A DNA stretch of 64,000 bases, from assembly GCF_051020975.1 (NCBI RefSeq), contig NW_027478171.1, positions 806,001-870,000 of the forward strand, in the 5' to 3' direction. Source of the DNA: Osmia lignaria lignaria. Taxonomy: Eukaryota; Arthropoda; Insecta; Hymenoptera; Megachilidae. The position numbers and the translations under genes are program-made. Below the pieces are notes generated by a model, which saw only the letters and a program-made list of their open reading frames with translations, did no database searches and was not told the origin of the DNA. This document shows positions 49,677 to 62,600 of this stretch, piece after piece. The stretch's first letter is position 1, and every line of letters begins with the position of its first letter.

Positions 49677-51375
49677 TGGCCTGACGGACATATTTCGAGA
49701 TATTTCTTCTTCTTGTTGTTCTTCTTCTGCACAGCTAAGCTGGAAGTGGCATTTGCAGCTCGCAATAGTGCAGAGTTATCCCAAAGAAAGGGGCCACGGT
49801 GTTTCTGTATCTCTATTATGTTGGTGCGGCTTCGGAACTTTTAAATATCTCGATATATCTCGAAAACTACGCTTCTGATCAAAAAATATCATAGAACGTA
49901 AATTGTAGGAAACATTATTCTCTACAAAAAAGGTCTCTTAACATTTTGCCATAGCTCGCTTCGTTTCCGAGATATTTGCAGATTTATCTCAAGGGAAGGG
50001 GCCTGACGGACATATTTCGAGATATTTCTTCTTCTTGTTGTTCTTCTTCTGCACAGCTAAGCTGGAAGTGGCATTTGCGGCTCGCACTAGTGCACAGTTA
50101 TCTCAAAGAAAGGGGCCACGGTGTTTCTGTATCTCTATTATGTTGGTGCGGCTTCGGAACTTTTAAGTATCTCGATATATCTCGAAAACTACGCTTCTGA
50201 TCAAAAAATATCATAGAACATAAATTGTAGGAAACATAATTCTCTACAAAAAACGTCTCTTAACATTTTGCCATAGCTCGCTTCGTTTCCGAGATATTTG
50301 CAGATTTATCTCAAGGGAAGGGGCCTGACGGACATATTTCGAGATATTTCTTCTTCTCGTTGTTCTTCTTCTGCACAGCTAAGCTGTAAGTGGCATTTGC
50401 GGCTCGCGCTAGTGCAGAGTTATCTCAAAGAAAGGGGCAACGGTGTTTCTGTATCTCTATTATGTTGGTGCGGCTTCGGAACTTTTAAATATCTTGATAT
50501 ATCTCGAGAACTACGCATCTGATCAAAAAATATCATAGAACATAAAAAGTAGGAAACTTAATTCTCTACAAAAAAGATCTCTTAACATTTTGCGATAGCT
50601 CGCTTCGTTTCCGAGATATTTGCAGATTTATCTCAAGGGAAGGGGCCTGACGGACATATTTCGAGATACTTCTTCTTCTTGTTGTTCTTCTTCTGCACAG
50701 CTAAGCTGGAAGTGGCATTTGCAGCTCGCAATAGTGCAGAGTTATCTCAAAGAAAGGGGCCACGGTGTTTCTGTATCTCTATTATGTTGGTGCGGCTTCG
50801 GAACTTTTAAATATCTTAATATATCTCGAGAACTACGCATCTGATCAAAAAATATCATAAAACATAAAAAGTAGGAAACTTAATTCTCTACAAAAAAGGT
50901 CTCTTAACATTTTGCCATAGCTCGCTTCGATTCCGAGATATTTGCAGATTTATCTCAAGGGAAGGGGCCTCACGGACATATTTCGAGATATTTCTTCTTC
51001 TTGTTGTTCTTCTTCTGCACAGCTAAGCTGGAAGAAGCATTTGCAGCTCGCAATAGTGCAGAGATATCTCAAAGAAAGGGGCCACGGTGTTTCTGTATCT
51101 CTATTATGTTGGTGCGGCTTCGGAACTTTTAAATATCTTGATATATCTCGAGAACTACGCATCTGATCAAAAAATATCATAGAACATAAAAAGTAGGAAA
51201 CTTAATTCTCTACAAAAAAGGTCTCTTAACATTTTGCCATAGCTCGCTTCGTTTCCGAGATATTTGCAGATTTATCTCAAGGGAAGGGGCCTGACGGACA
51301 TATTTCGAGATATTTCTTCTTCTTGTTGTTCTTCTTCTGCACAGCTAAGCTGGAAGTGGCATTAGCGGCTCGCAC
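49677..51375 (+). repeat. Spacer between the two large copies
   Basis: About 1.7 kb of the same satellite, five to six monomers with private changes: GTAAGTGGC, CTTCTCGTTG, CGCGCTAGTG, GGGCAACGG, GAAGAAGCATTTGC, CAGAGATATCTC, TTCGATTCCG. The monomer at 50,859-51,180 shares CCTCACGG and CAGAGATATC with 44,110-44,431. There is no non-satellite sequence. Confidence 0.8.
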
Positions 51376-54300
51376 TAGTGCAGAGTTATCTCAAAGAAAG
51401 GGGCCACGGTGTTTCTGTATCTCTATTATGTTGGTGCGGCTTCGGAACTTTTAAATATCTTGATATATCTCGAGAACTACGCATCTGATCAAAAAATATC
51501 ATAAAACATAAAACGTAGGAAACTTAATTCTCTACAAAAAAGGTCTCTCAACATTTTGCCATAGCTCGCTTCGTTTCCGAGATATTTGCAGATTTATCTG
51601 AGGGAAGGGGCCTGACGGACATATTTCCAGATATTTCTTCTTCTTGTTGTTCTTCTTCTGCACAGCTAAGCTGGAAGTGGCATTTGCAGCTCGCAATAGT
51701 GCAGAGTTATCTCAAAGAAAGGGGCCACGGTGTTTCTGTATCTCTATTATGTTGGTGCGGCTTCGGAACTTTTAAATATCTTGATATATCTCGAGAACTA
51801 CGCATCTGATCAAAAAATATCATAGAACATAAAACACAGGAAACTTAATTCTCTACAAAAAAGGTCTCTCAACATTTTGCCATAGCTCGCTTCGTTTCCG
51901 AGATATTTGCAGATTTATCTCAAGGGAAGGGGCCTGACGGACATATTTCGAGATATTTCTTCTTCTTGTTGTTCTTCTTCTGCACAGCTAAGCTGGAAGT
52001 GGCATTTGCGGCTCGCAATAGTGCAGAGTTATCTCAAAGAAAGGGGCCACGGTGTTTCTGTATCTCTATTATGTTGGTGCGGCTTCGGAACTTTTAAATA
52101 TCTCGATATATCTCGAAAACTACGCTTCTGATCAAAAAATATCATAGAACATAAATTGTAGGAAACATAATTCTCTACAAAAAAGGTCTCTTAACATTTT
52201 GCCATAGCTCGCTTCGTTTCCGAGATATTTGCAGATATATCTCAAGGGAAGGGGCCTGACGGACATATTTCGAGATATGTCTTCTTCTTGTTGTTCTTCT
52301 TCTGCACAGCTAAGCTGGAAGTGGCATTTACAGCTCGCAATAGTGCAGAGTTATCTCAAAGAAAGGAGCCACGGTGTTTCTGTATCTCTATTATGTTGGT
52401 GCGGCTTCGGAACTTTTAAATATCTTGATATATCTCGAGAACTACGCATCAGATCAAAAAATATCATAGAACATAAAAAGTAGGAAACTTAATTCTCTAC
52501 AAAAAAGGTCTCTTAACATTTTGCCATAGCTCTCTTCGTTTCCGAGATATTTGCAGATTTATCTCAAGGGAAGGGGCCTGACGGACATATTTCGAGATAT
52601 TTCTTCTTCTTGATGTTCTTCTTCTGCACAGCTAAGCTGGAAGTGGCATTTGCAGCTCGCAATAGTGCAGAGTTATCTCAAAGAAAGGGGCCACGGTGTT
52701 TCTGTATCTCTATTATGTTGGTGCGGCTTCGGAACTTTTAAATATCTTGATATATCTCGAGAACTACGCATCTGATCAAAAAATATCATAGAACATAAAA
52801 CGTAGGAAACTTAATTCTCTACAAAAAAGGTCTCTCAACATTTTGCCATAGCTCGCTTCGTTTCCGAGATATTTGCAGATTCAGCTCAAAGGAACTGGCC
52901 TGACGGACATATTTCGAGATATTTCTTCTTCTTGTTGTTCTTCCTCTGCACAGCTAAGCTGGAAGTGGCATTTGCAGCTCGCAATAGTGCAGAGTTATCT
53001 CAAAGAAAGGGGCCACGGTGTTTATGTATCCCTGTTATGTTCGTGCGGCTTCGGAACTTTTAAATATCTCGATATATCTCGAAAACTACGCTTCTAATCA
53101 AAAAATAGCATAGAACATAAATTGTAGGAAACATAATTCTCTACAAAAAACGTCTCTTAACATTTTGCCATAGCTCGCTTCGTTTCCGAGATATTTGCAG
53201 ATTCAGCTCAAAGGAACTGTCCTGACGGACATATTTCGAGATATTTCTTCTTCTTGTTGTTCTTCCTCTGCACAGCTAAGCTGGAAGTGGCATTTGCAGC
53301 TCGCAATAGTGCAGAGTTATCTCAAAGAGAGGGGCCACGGTGTTTCTGTATCTCTATTATGTTGGTGCGGCTTCGGAACTTTTAAATATCTTGATATATC
53401 TCGAGAACTACGCATCTGATCAGAAAATATCATAGAAGATAAAAAGTAGGAAACTTAATTCTCTACAAAAAAGGTCTCTTAACATTTTGCCATAGCTCGC
53501 TTCGTTTCCGAGATATTTGCAGATTCAGCTCAAAGGAACTGGCCTGACGGTCATATTTCGAGATATTTCTTCTTCTTGTTGTTCTTCCTCTGCACAGCTA
53601 AGCTGGAAGTGGCATTTGCAGCTCGCAATAGTGCAGAGTTATCTCAAAGAAAGGGGCCACGGTGTTTCTGTATCTCTATTATGTTGGTGCGGCTTCGGAA
53701 CTTTTAAATATCTTGATATATCTCGAGAACTACGCGTCTGATCAAAAAATATCATAGAACATAAAAAGTAGGAAACTTAATTCTCTACAAAAAAGGTCTC
53801 TTAACATTTTGCCATAGCTCGCTTCGTTTCCGAGATATTTGCATATTTATCTCAAGGGAAGGGGCCTGACGGACATATTTCGAGATATTTCTTCTTCTTG
53901 TTGTTCTTCTTCTGCACAGCTAAGCTGGAAGTGGCATTTGCGGCTCGCACTAGTGCAGAGTTATCTCAAAGAAAGGGGCCACGGTGTTTCTGTATCTCTA
54001 TTATGTTGGTGCGGCTTCGGAACTTTTAAATATCTTGATATATCTCGAGAACTACGCATCTAATCAAAAAATATCATAGAACATAAAAAGTAGGAAACTT
54101 AATTCTCTTCCAAAAATGTCTCTTAACATTTTGCCATAGCTCGCTTCGTTTCCGAGATATTTGCAGATTTATCTCAAGGGAAGGGGCCTGACGGACATAT
54201 TTCGAGATATTTCTTCTTCTTGTTGTTCTTCTTCTGCACAGCTAAGCTGGAAGTGGCATTTGCGGCTCGCACTAGTGCAGAGTTATCTCAAAGAAAGGGG

Positions 54301-54399
54301 CCACGGTGTTTCTGTATCTCTATTATGTTGGTGCGGTTTCGGAACTTTTAAATATCTTGATATATCTCGAGAACTACGCATCTGATCAAAAAATATCAT

Positions 54400-54720
54400 A
54401 GAACATAAAAAGTAGGAAACTTAATTCTCTACAAACAAGGTCTCTTAACATTTTGCCATAGCTCGCTTCGTTTCCGAGATATTTGCAGATATATCTCAAG
54501 GGAAGGGGCCTCACGGACATATTTCGAGATATTTCTTCTTCTTGTTGTTCTTCTTCTGCACAGCTAAGCTGGAAGTGGCATTTGCGGCTCGCACTAGTGC
54601 AGAGTTATCTCAAAGAAAGGGGCCACGGTGTTTCTGTATCTCTATTATGTTGGTGCGTCTTCGGAACTTTTAAATATCTCGATATATCTCGAAAACTACG
54701 CTTCTGATCAAAAAATATCA
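54400..54720 (+). repeat. Chimeric 321-bp monomer marking loss of one monomer
   Basis: The head with CCTCACGG matches the monomer at 44,110-44,431, and the rest with GCGGCTCGCACTAG, GCGTCTTCGG and the one-base-short CATAATCTC matches the next monomer at 44,432-44,752. Both parents agree over 54,513-54,585, so the deletion junction lies in or beside those 73 bases. The missing piece is exactly one repeat length, as expected for exchange between misaligned neighbours. Confidence 0.92.
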
Positions 54721-56974
54721 TAGAACATAAATTGTAGGAAACATAATCTCTACAAAAAACGTCTCTTAACATTTTGCCATAGCTCGCTTCGTTTCCGAGA
54801 TATTTGCAGATTCAGCTCAAAGGAACTGGCCTGACGGACATATTTCGAGATATTTCTTCTTCTTGTTGTTCTTCCTCTGCACAGCTAAGCTGGAAGTGGC
54901 ATTTGCAGCTCGCAATAGTGCAGAGTTATCTCAAAGAAAGGGGCCACGGTGTTTCTGTATCTCTATTATGTTGGTGCGGCTTCGGAACTTTTAAATATCT
55001 TGATATATCTCGAGAACTGCGCATCTGATCAAAAAATATCATAGAACATAAAAAGTAGGAAACTTAATTCTCTACAAAAAAGGTCTCTTAATATTTTGCA
55101 ATAGCTCGCTTCGTTTCCGAGATATTTGCAGATTTATCTCAAGGGAAGGGGCCTAACGGACATATTTCGAGATATTTCTTCTTCTTGATGTTCTTCTTCT
55201 GCACAGCTAAACTGGAAGTGGCATTTCCAGCTCGCAATAGTGCAGAGTTATCTCAAAGAAAGGGGCCACGGTGTTTCTGTATCTCTATTGTGTTGGTGCG
55301 GCTTCGGAACTTTTAAATATCTTGATATATCTCGAGAACTACGTATCTGATCAAAAAATATCATAGAACATAAAAAGTAGGAAACTTAATTCTCTACAAA
55401 AAAGGTCTCTTAACATTTTGCCATAGCTCGCTTCGTTTACGAGATATTAGCAGATTTATCTCAAGGGAAGGGGCCTGACGGACATATTTCGAGATATTTC
55501 TTCTTCTTGTTGTTCTTCTTCTGCACAGCTAAGCTGGAAGTGGCATTTCCGGCTCGCACTAGTGCAGAGTTATCTCAAAGAAAGGGGCCACGGTGTTTCT
55601 GTATCTCTATTATGTTGGTGCGGCTTCGGAACTTTTAAATATCTCGATATATCTCGAAAACTACGCTTCTGATCAAAAAATATCATACAACATAAAAAGT
55701 AGGAAACTTAATTCTCTACAAAAAAGGTCTCTTAACATTTTGCCATAGCTCGCTTCGTTTCCGAGATATTTGCAGATTTATCTCAAGGGAAGGGGCCTAA
55801 CGGACATATTTCGAGATATTTCTGCTTCTTGATGTTCTTCTTCTGCACAGCTAAACTGGAAGTGGCATTTCCAGCTCGCAATAGTAGAGAGTTATCTCAA
55901 AGAAAGGGGCCACGGTGTTTCTGTATCTCTATTATGTTGGTGCGGCTTCGGAACTTTTAAATATCTTGATATATCTCGAGAACTGCGCATCTGATCAAAA
56001 AATATCATAGAACATAAAAAGTAGGAAACTTAATTCTCTACAAAAAAGGTCTCTTAATATTTTGCCATAGCTCGCTTCGTTTCCGAGATATTTGCAGATT
56101 TATCTCAAGGGAAGGGGCCTAACGGACATATTTCGAGATATTTCTTCTTCTTGATGTTCTTCTTCTGCACAGCTAAACTGGAAGTGGCATTTCCAGCTCG
56201 CAATAGTGCAGAGTTATCTCAAAGAAAGGGGCCACGGTATTTCTGTATCTCTATTATGTTGGTGCGGCTTCGGAACTTTTAAATATCTTGATATATCTCG
56301 AGAACTACGCATCTGATCAAAAAATATCATAGAACATGAAAAGTAGGAAACTTAATTCTCTACAAAAAACGTCTCTTAACATTTTGCCATAGCTCGCTTC
56401 GTTTCCGAGATATTTGCAGATTTATCTCAAGGGAAGGGGCCTAACGGACATATTTCGAGATATTTCTTCTTCTTCTTGTTCTTCTTCTGCACAGCTAAAC
56501 TGGAAGTGGCATTTCCAGCTCGCAATAGTGCAGAGTTATCTCAAAGAAAGGGACCACGGTGTTTCTGTATCTCTATTATGTTGGAGCGGCTTCGGAACTT
56601 TTAAATATCTTGATATATCTCGAGAACTACGCATCTGATCAAAAAATATCATAGAACATGAAAAGTAGGAAACTTAATTCTCTACAAAAAAGGTCTCTTA
56701 ACATTTTGCCATAGCTCTCTTCGTTTCCGAGATATTTGCAGATTTATCTCAAGGGAAGGGGCCTGACGGACTTATTTCGAGATATTTCTTCTTCTTGTTG
56801 TTCTTCTTCTGCACAGCTAAGCTGGAAGTGGCATTTGCAGCTCGCAATAGAGCAGAGTTATCTCAAAGAAAGGGGCCACGGTGTTTCTGTATCTCTATTA
56901 TGTTGGTGCGGCTTCGGAACTTTTAAATATCTTGATATATCTCGAGAACTACTCGTCTGATCAAAAAATATCAT

Positions 56975-57285
56975 AGAACATAAAAAGTAGGAAACTTAAT
57001 TCTCTACAAAAACTGTCTCTTAACATTTTGCCATAGCTCGCTTCGTTTCCGAGATATTTGCAGATATATCTCAAGGGAAGGGGCCTGACGGACATATTTC
57101 GAGATATTTCTTCTTCTTGTGTTCTTCTTCTGCACAGCTAAGCTGGAAGTGGCATTAGCGGCTCGCACTAGTGCACAGTTATCTCAAAGAAAGGGGCCAC
57201 GGTGTTTCTGTATCTCTATTATGTTGGTGCGTCTTCGGAACTTTTAAATATCTCGAAAACTACGCTTCTGATCAAAAAATATCAT
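56975..57285 (+). repeat. 311-bp monomer, second copy
   Basis: Same two deletions and same GGCATTAGCGG as the monomer at 47,007-47,317, as expected from the large duplication. These are the only two monomers shorter than 321 bp in the window. A GGCATTAGCGG without the deletions also occurs at 51,181-51,502, just before the second copy of the large segment starts. Confidence 0.9.
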
Positions 57286-59644
57286 AGAACATAAATTGTA
57301 GGAAACATAATTCTCTACAAAAAACGTCTCTTAACATTTTGCCATAGCTCGCTTCGTTTCCGAGATATTTGCAGATTCAGCTCAAAGGAACTGGCCTGAC
57401 GGACATATTTCGAGATATTTCTTCTTCTTGTTGTTCTTCCTCTGCACAGCTAAGCTGGAAGTGGCATTTGCAGCTCGCAATAGTGCAGAGTTATCTCAAA
57501 GAAAGGGGCCACGGTGTTTCTGTATCTCTATTATGTTGGTGCGGCTTCGGAACTTTTAAATATCTTGATATATCTCGAGAACTACGCGTCTGATCAAAAA
57601 ATATCATAGAACATAAAAAGTAGAAAACTTAATTCTCTACAAAAAAGGTCTCTTAACATTTTGCCATAGCTCGCTTCGTTTCCGAGATATTTGCAGATTT
57701 ATCTCAAGGGAAGGGGCCTAACGGACATATTTCGAGATATTTCTTCTTCTTGTTGTTCTTCTTCTGCACAGCTAAACTGGAAGTGGCATTTCCAGCTCGC
57801 AATAGTGCAGAGTTATCTCAAAGAAAGGGGCACGGTGTTTCTGTATCTCTATTATGTTGGTGCGGCTTCGGAACTTTTAAATATCTTGATACATCTCGAG
57901 AACTACGCATCTGATCAAAACATATCATAGAACATGAAAAGTAGGAAACTTAATTCTCTACAAAAAAGGTCTCTTAACATTTTGCCATAGCTCTCTTCGT
58001 TTCCGAGATATTTGCAGATTTATCTCAAGGGAAGGGGCCTGACGGACATATTTCGAGATATTTCTTCTTGTTGTTGTTCTTCTTCTGCACAGCTAAGCTG
58101 GAAGTGGCATTTGCAGCTCGCAATAGTGCAGAGTTATCTCAAAGAAAGGGGCCACGGTGTTTCTGTATCTCTATTATATTGGTGCGGCTTCGGAACTTCT
58201 AAATATCTTGATATATCTCGAGAACTACGCGTCTGATCAAAAAATATCATAGAACATAAAAAGTAGGAAACTTAATTCTCTACAAAAACGGTCTCTTAAC
58301 GTTTTGCCATAGCTCGCTTCGTTTCCGAGATATTTGCATATTTATCTCAAGGGAAGGGGCCTGACGGACATATTTCGAGATATTTCTTCTTCTTGTTGTT
58401 CTTCTTCTGCACAGCTAAGCTGGAAGTGGCATTTGCGGCTCGCACTAGTGCAGAGTTATCTCAAAGAAAGGGGCCACGGTGTTTCTGTATCTCTATTATG
58501 TTGGTGCGGCTTCGGAACTTTTAAATATCTTGATATATCTCGAGAACTACGCTTCTGATCAAAAAATATCATAGAACGTAAATTGTAGGAAACATTATTC
58601 TCTACAAAAAAGGTCTCTTAATATTTTGCCATAGCTCGCTTCGTTTCCGAGATATTTGCAGATTGATCTCAAGGGAAGGGGTCTGACGGACATATTTCGA
58701 GATATTTCTTCTTCTTGTTGTTCTTCTTCTGCACAGCTAAGCTCGAAGTGGCATTTGCAGCTCGCAATAGTGCAGAGTTATCTCAAAGATAGGGGCCACG
58801 GTGTTTCTGTAACTCTATTATGTTGGTGCGGCTTCGGAACTTTTAAATATCTCGATATATCTCGAAAACTACGCTTCTGATCAAAAAATATCATAGAACA
58901 TAAAAAGTAGGAAACTTAATTCTCTACAAAAAAGGTCTCTTAACATTTTGCCATAGCTCGCTTCGTTTCCGAGATATTTGCAGATTTATCTCAAGGGAAG
59001 GGGCCTAACGGACATATTTCGAGATATTTCTTCTTCTTGTTGTTCTTCTTCTGCACAGCTAAACTGGAAGTGGCATTTCCAGCTCGCAATAGTGCAGAGT
59101 TATCTCAAAGAAAGGGGCCACGGTGTTTCTGTATCTCTATTATGTTGGTGCGGCTTCGGAACTTTTAAATATCTTGATATATCTCGAGAACTACGCATCT
59201 GATCAAAAAATATCATACTACATAAAAAGTAGGAAACTTAATTCTCTACAAGAAAGGTCTCTAAACATTTTGCCATAGCTCGCTTCGTTTCCGAGATATT
59301 TGCAGATTTATCTCAAGGGAAGGGGCGTGACGGACATATTTCGAGATATTTCTTCTTCTTGTTGTTCTTCTTCTGCACAGCTAAGCTGGCAGTGGCATTT
59401 GCAGCTCGCAATAGTGCAGAGTTATCTCAAAGAAAGGGGCCACGGTGTTTCTGTATCTCTATTATGTTGGTGCGGCTTCGGAACTTTTAAATATCTTGAT
59501 ATATCTCGAGAACTGCGCATCTGATCAAAAAATATCATAGAACATAAAAAGTAGGAAACTTAATTCTCTACAAAAAAGGTCTCTTAACATTTTGCCATAG
59601 CTCGCTTCGTTTCCGAGATATTTGCAGATTTATCTCAAGGGAAG

Positions 59645-62600
59645 GGGCCTGACGGACATATTCCGAGATATTTCTTCTTCTTGTTGTTCTTCTTCTGCAC
59701 AGCTAAGCTGGAAGTGGCATTTGCGGCTCGCACTAGTGCAGAGTTATCTCAAAGAAAGGGGCCACGGTGTTTCTGTATCTCTATTATGTTGGTGCGGCTT
59801 CGGAACTTTTAAATATCTCGATATATCTCGAAAACTACGCTTCTGATCAAAAAATATCATAGAACATAAATTGTAGGAAACATAATTCTCTACAAAAAAG
59901 GTCTCTTAACATTTTGCCATAGCTAGCTTCGTTTCCGAGATATTTGCAGATATATCTCAAGGGAAGGGGCCTGACGGACATATTTCGAGATATTTCTTCT
60001 TCTTGTTGTTCTTCTTCTGCACAGCTAAGCTGGAAGTGGCATTTACAGCTCGCAATAGTGCAGAGTTATCTCAAAGAAAGGGGCCACGGTGTTTCTGTAT
60101 CTCTATTATGTTGGTGCGGCTTCGGAACTTTTAAATATCTTGATATAGCTCGAGAACTACGCATCTGATCAAAAAATATCATAGAACATAAAAAGTAGGA
60201 AACTTAATTCTCTACAAAAAAGGTCTCTTAACAATTGGCCATACCTCGCTTCGTTTCCGAGATATTTGCAGATTTATCTCAAGGGAAGGGGCCTGACGGA
60301 CATATTTCGAGATATTTCTTCTTCTTGTTGTTCTTCTTCTGCACAGCTAAGCTGGAAGTGGCATTTGCGGCTCGCACTAGTGCAGAGTTATCTCAAAGAA
60401 AGGGGCCACGGTGTTTCTGTACCTCTATTATGTTGGTGCAGCTTCGGAACTTTTAAATATCTCGATATATCTCGAGAACTACGCTTCTGATCAAAAAATA
60501 TCGTAGAACATAAATTGTAGGAAACTTAATTCTCTACAAAAAAGGTCTCTTAACAATTGGCCATAGCTCGCTTCGTTTCCGAGATATTTGCAGATTTATC
60601 TCAAGGGAAGGGGCCTGACGGACATATTTCGAGATATTTCTTCTTCTTGTTGTTCTTCTTCTGCACAGCTAAGCTGGAAGTGGCATTTGCGGCTCGCACT
60701 AGTGCAGAGTTATCTCAAAGAAAGGGGCCACGGTGTTTCTGTATCCCTATTATGTTGGTGCGGCTTCGGAACTTTTAAATATCTCGATATATCTCGAAAA
60801 CTACGCTTCTGATCAAAAAATATCGTAGAACATAAATTGTAGGAAACATAATTCTCTACAAAAAAGGTCTCTTAACATTTTGCCATAGCTCGCTTCGTTT
60901 CCGAGATATTTGCAGATTTATCTCAAGGGAAGGGGCCTGACGGACATATTTCGAGATATTTCTTCTTCTTGTTGTTCTTCTTCTGCACAGCTAAACTGGA
61001 AGTGGCATTTCCAGCTCGCAATAGTGCAGAGTTATCTCAAAGAGAGGGGCCACGGTGTTTCTGTATCTCTATTATGTTGGTGCGGCTTCGGAACTTTTAA
61101 ATATCTTGATATATCTCGAGAACTACGCATCTGATCAAAAAATATCATAGAACATAAAAAGTAGGAAACTTAATTCTCTACAAAAAAGGTCTCTCAACAT
61201 TTTGCCATAGCTCGCTTCGTTTCCGAGATATTTGCAGATTTATCTCAAGGGAAGGGGCCTGACGGACATATTTCGAGATATTTCTTCTTCTTGTTGTTCT
61301 TCTTCTGCACAGCTAAGCTGGAAGTGGCATTTGCGGCTCGCACTAGTGCAGAATTATCTCAAAGAAAGGGGCCACGGTGTTTCTGTATCCCTATTATGTT
61401 GGTGCGGCTTCGGAACTTTTAAATATCTCGATATATCTCGAAAACTACGCTTCTGATCAAAAAATATCATAGAACATAAATTGTAGGAAGCATAATTCTC
61501 TACAAAAAACGTCTCTTAACATTTTGCCATAGCTTGCTTCGTTTCCGAGATATTTGCTGATTTATCTCAAGGGAAGGGGCCTGACGGACATATTTCGAGA
61601 TATTTCTTCTTCTTGTTGATCTTCTTCTGCACAGCTAAACTGGAAGTGGCATTTCCAGCTCGCAATAGTGCAGAGTTATCTCAAAGAGAGGGGCCACGGT
61701 GTTTCTGTATCTCTATTATGTTGGTGCGGCTTCGGAACTTTTAAATATCTTGATATATCTCGAGAACTACGCATCTGATCAAAAAATATCATACAACATA
61801 AAACGTAGGAAACTTAATTCTCTACAAAAAAGGTCTCTTAACATTCTGCCATAGCTCGCTTCGTTTCCGAGATATTTGCAGATTTATCTCAAGGGAAGGG
61901 GCCTAACGGACATATTTCGAGATATTTCTTCTTCTTGTTGTTCTTCTTCTGCACAGCTAAACTGGAAGTGGCATTTCCAGCTCGCAATAGTGCAGAGTTA
62001 TCTCAAAGAAAGGGGCCACGGTGTTTCTGTATCTCTATTATGTTGGTGCGGCTTCTTAACTTTTAAATATCTTGATATATCTCGAGAACTACGCATCTGA
62101 TCAAAAAATATCATAGAACGTAAAAAGTAGGAAACTCAATTCTCTACAAAAAAGGTCTCTTAACATTTTGCAATAGCTCGCTTCGTTTCCGAGATATTTG
62201 CAGATTTATCTCAAGGGAAGGGGCCTGACGGACATATTTCGAGATATTTCTTCTTCTTGTTGTTCTTCTTCTGCACAGCTAAACTGGAAGTGGCATTTCC
62301 AGCTCGCAATAGTGCAGAGTTATCTCAAAGAGAGGGGCCACGGTGTTTCTGTATCTCTATTATGTTCGTGCTGCTTCGGAACTTTTAAATATCTCGATAT
62401 ATCTCGAAAACTACGCTTCTGATCAAAAAATATCATAGAACATAAATTGTAGGAAACATAATTCTCTACAAAAAACGTCTCTTAACATTTTGCCATAGCT
62501 CGCTTCGTTTCCGAGATATTTGCAGATTTATCTCAAGGGAAGGGGCCTAACGGACATATTTCGAGATATTTCTTCTTCTTGTTGTTCTTCTTCTGCACAG

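Larger units (their letters stand above)
51376..59644 (+). repeat. Large duplicated segment, second copy (8,269 bp)
   Basis: Partner of 41,086-49,676, lacking one monomer. Substitutions seen (first/second copy): 45,481/55,449 T-A, 45,856/55,824 T-G, 46,507/56,475 G-C, 46,985/56,953 C-T, 47,656/57,624 G-A, 48,102/58,070 C-G, 48,822/58,790 G-T. Seven over 8.3 kb is below 0.1%, against the several percent seen between arbitrary monomers. All seven lie right of the chimera at 54.5 kb; I noticed none left of it. Confidence 0.92.
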
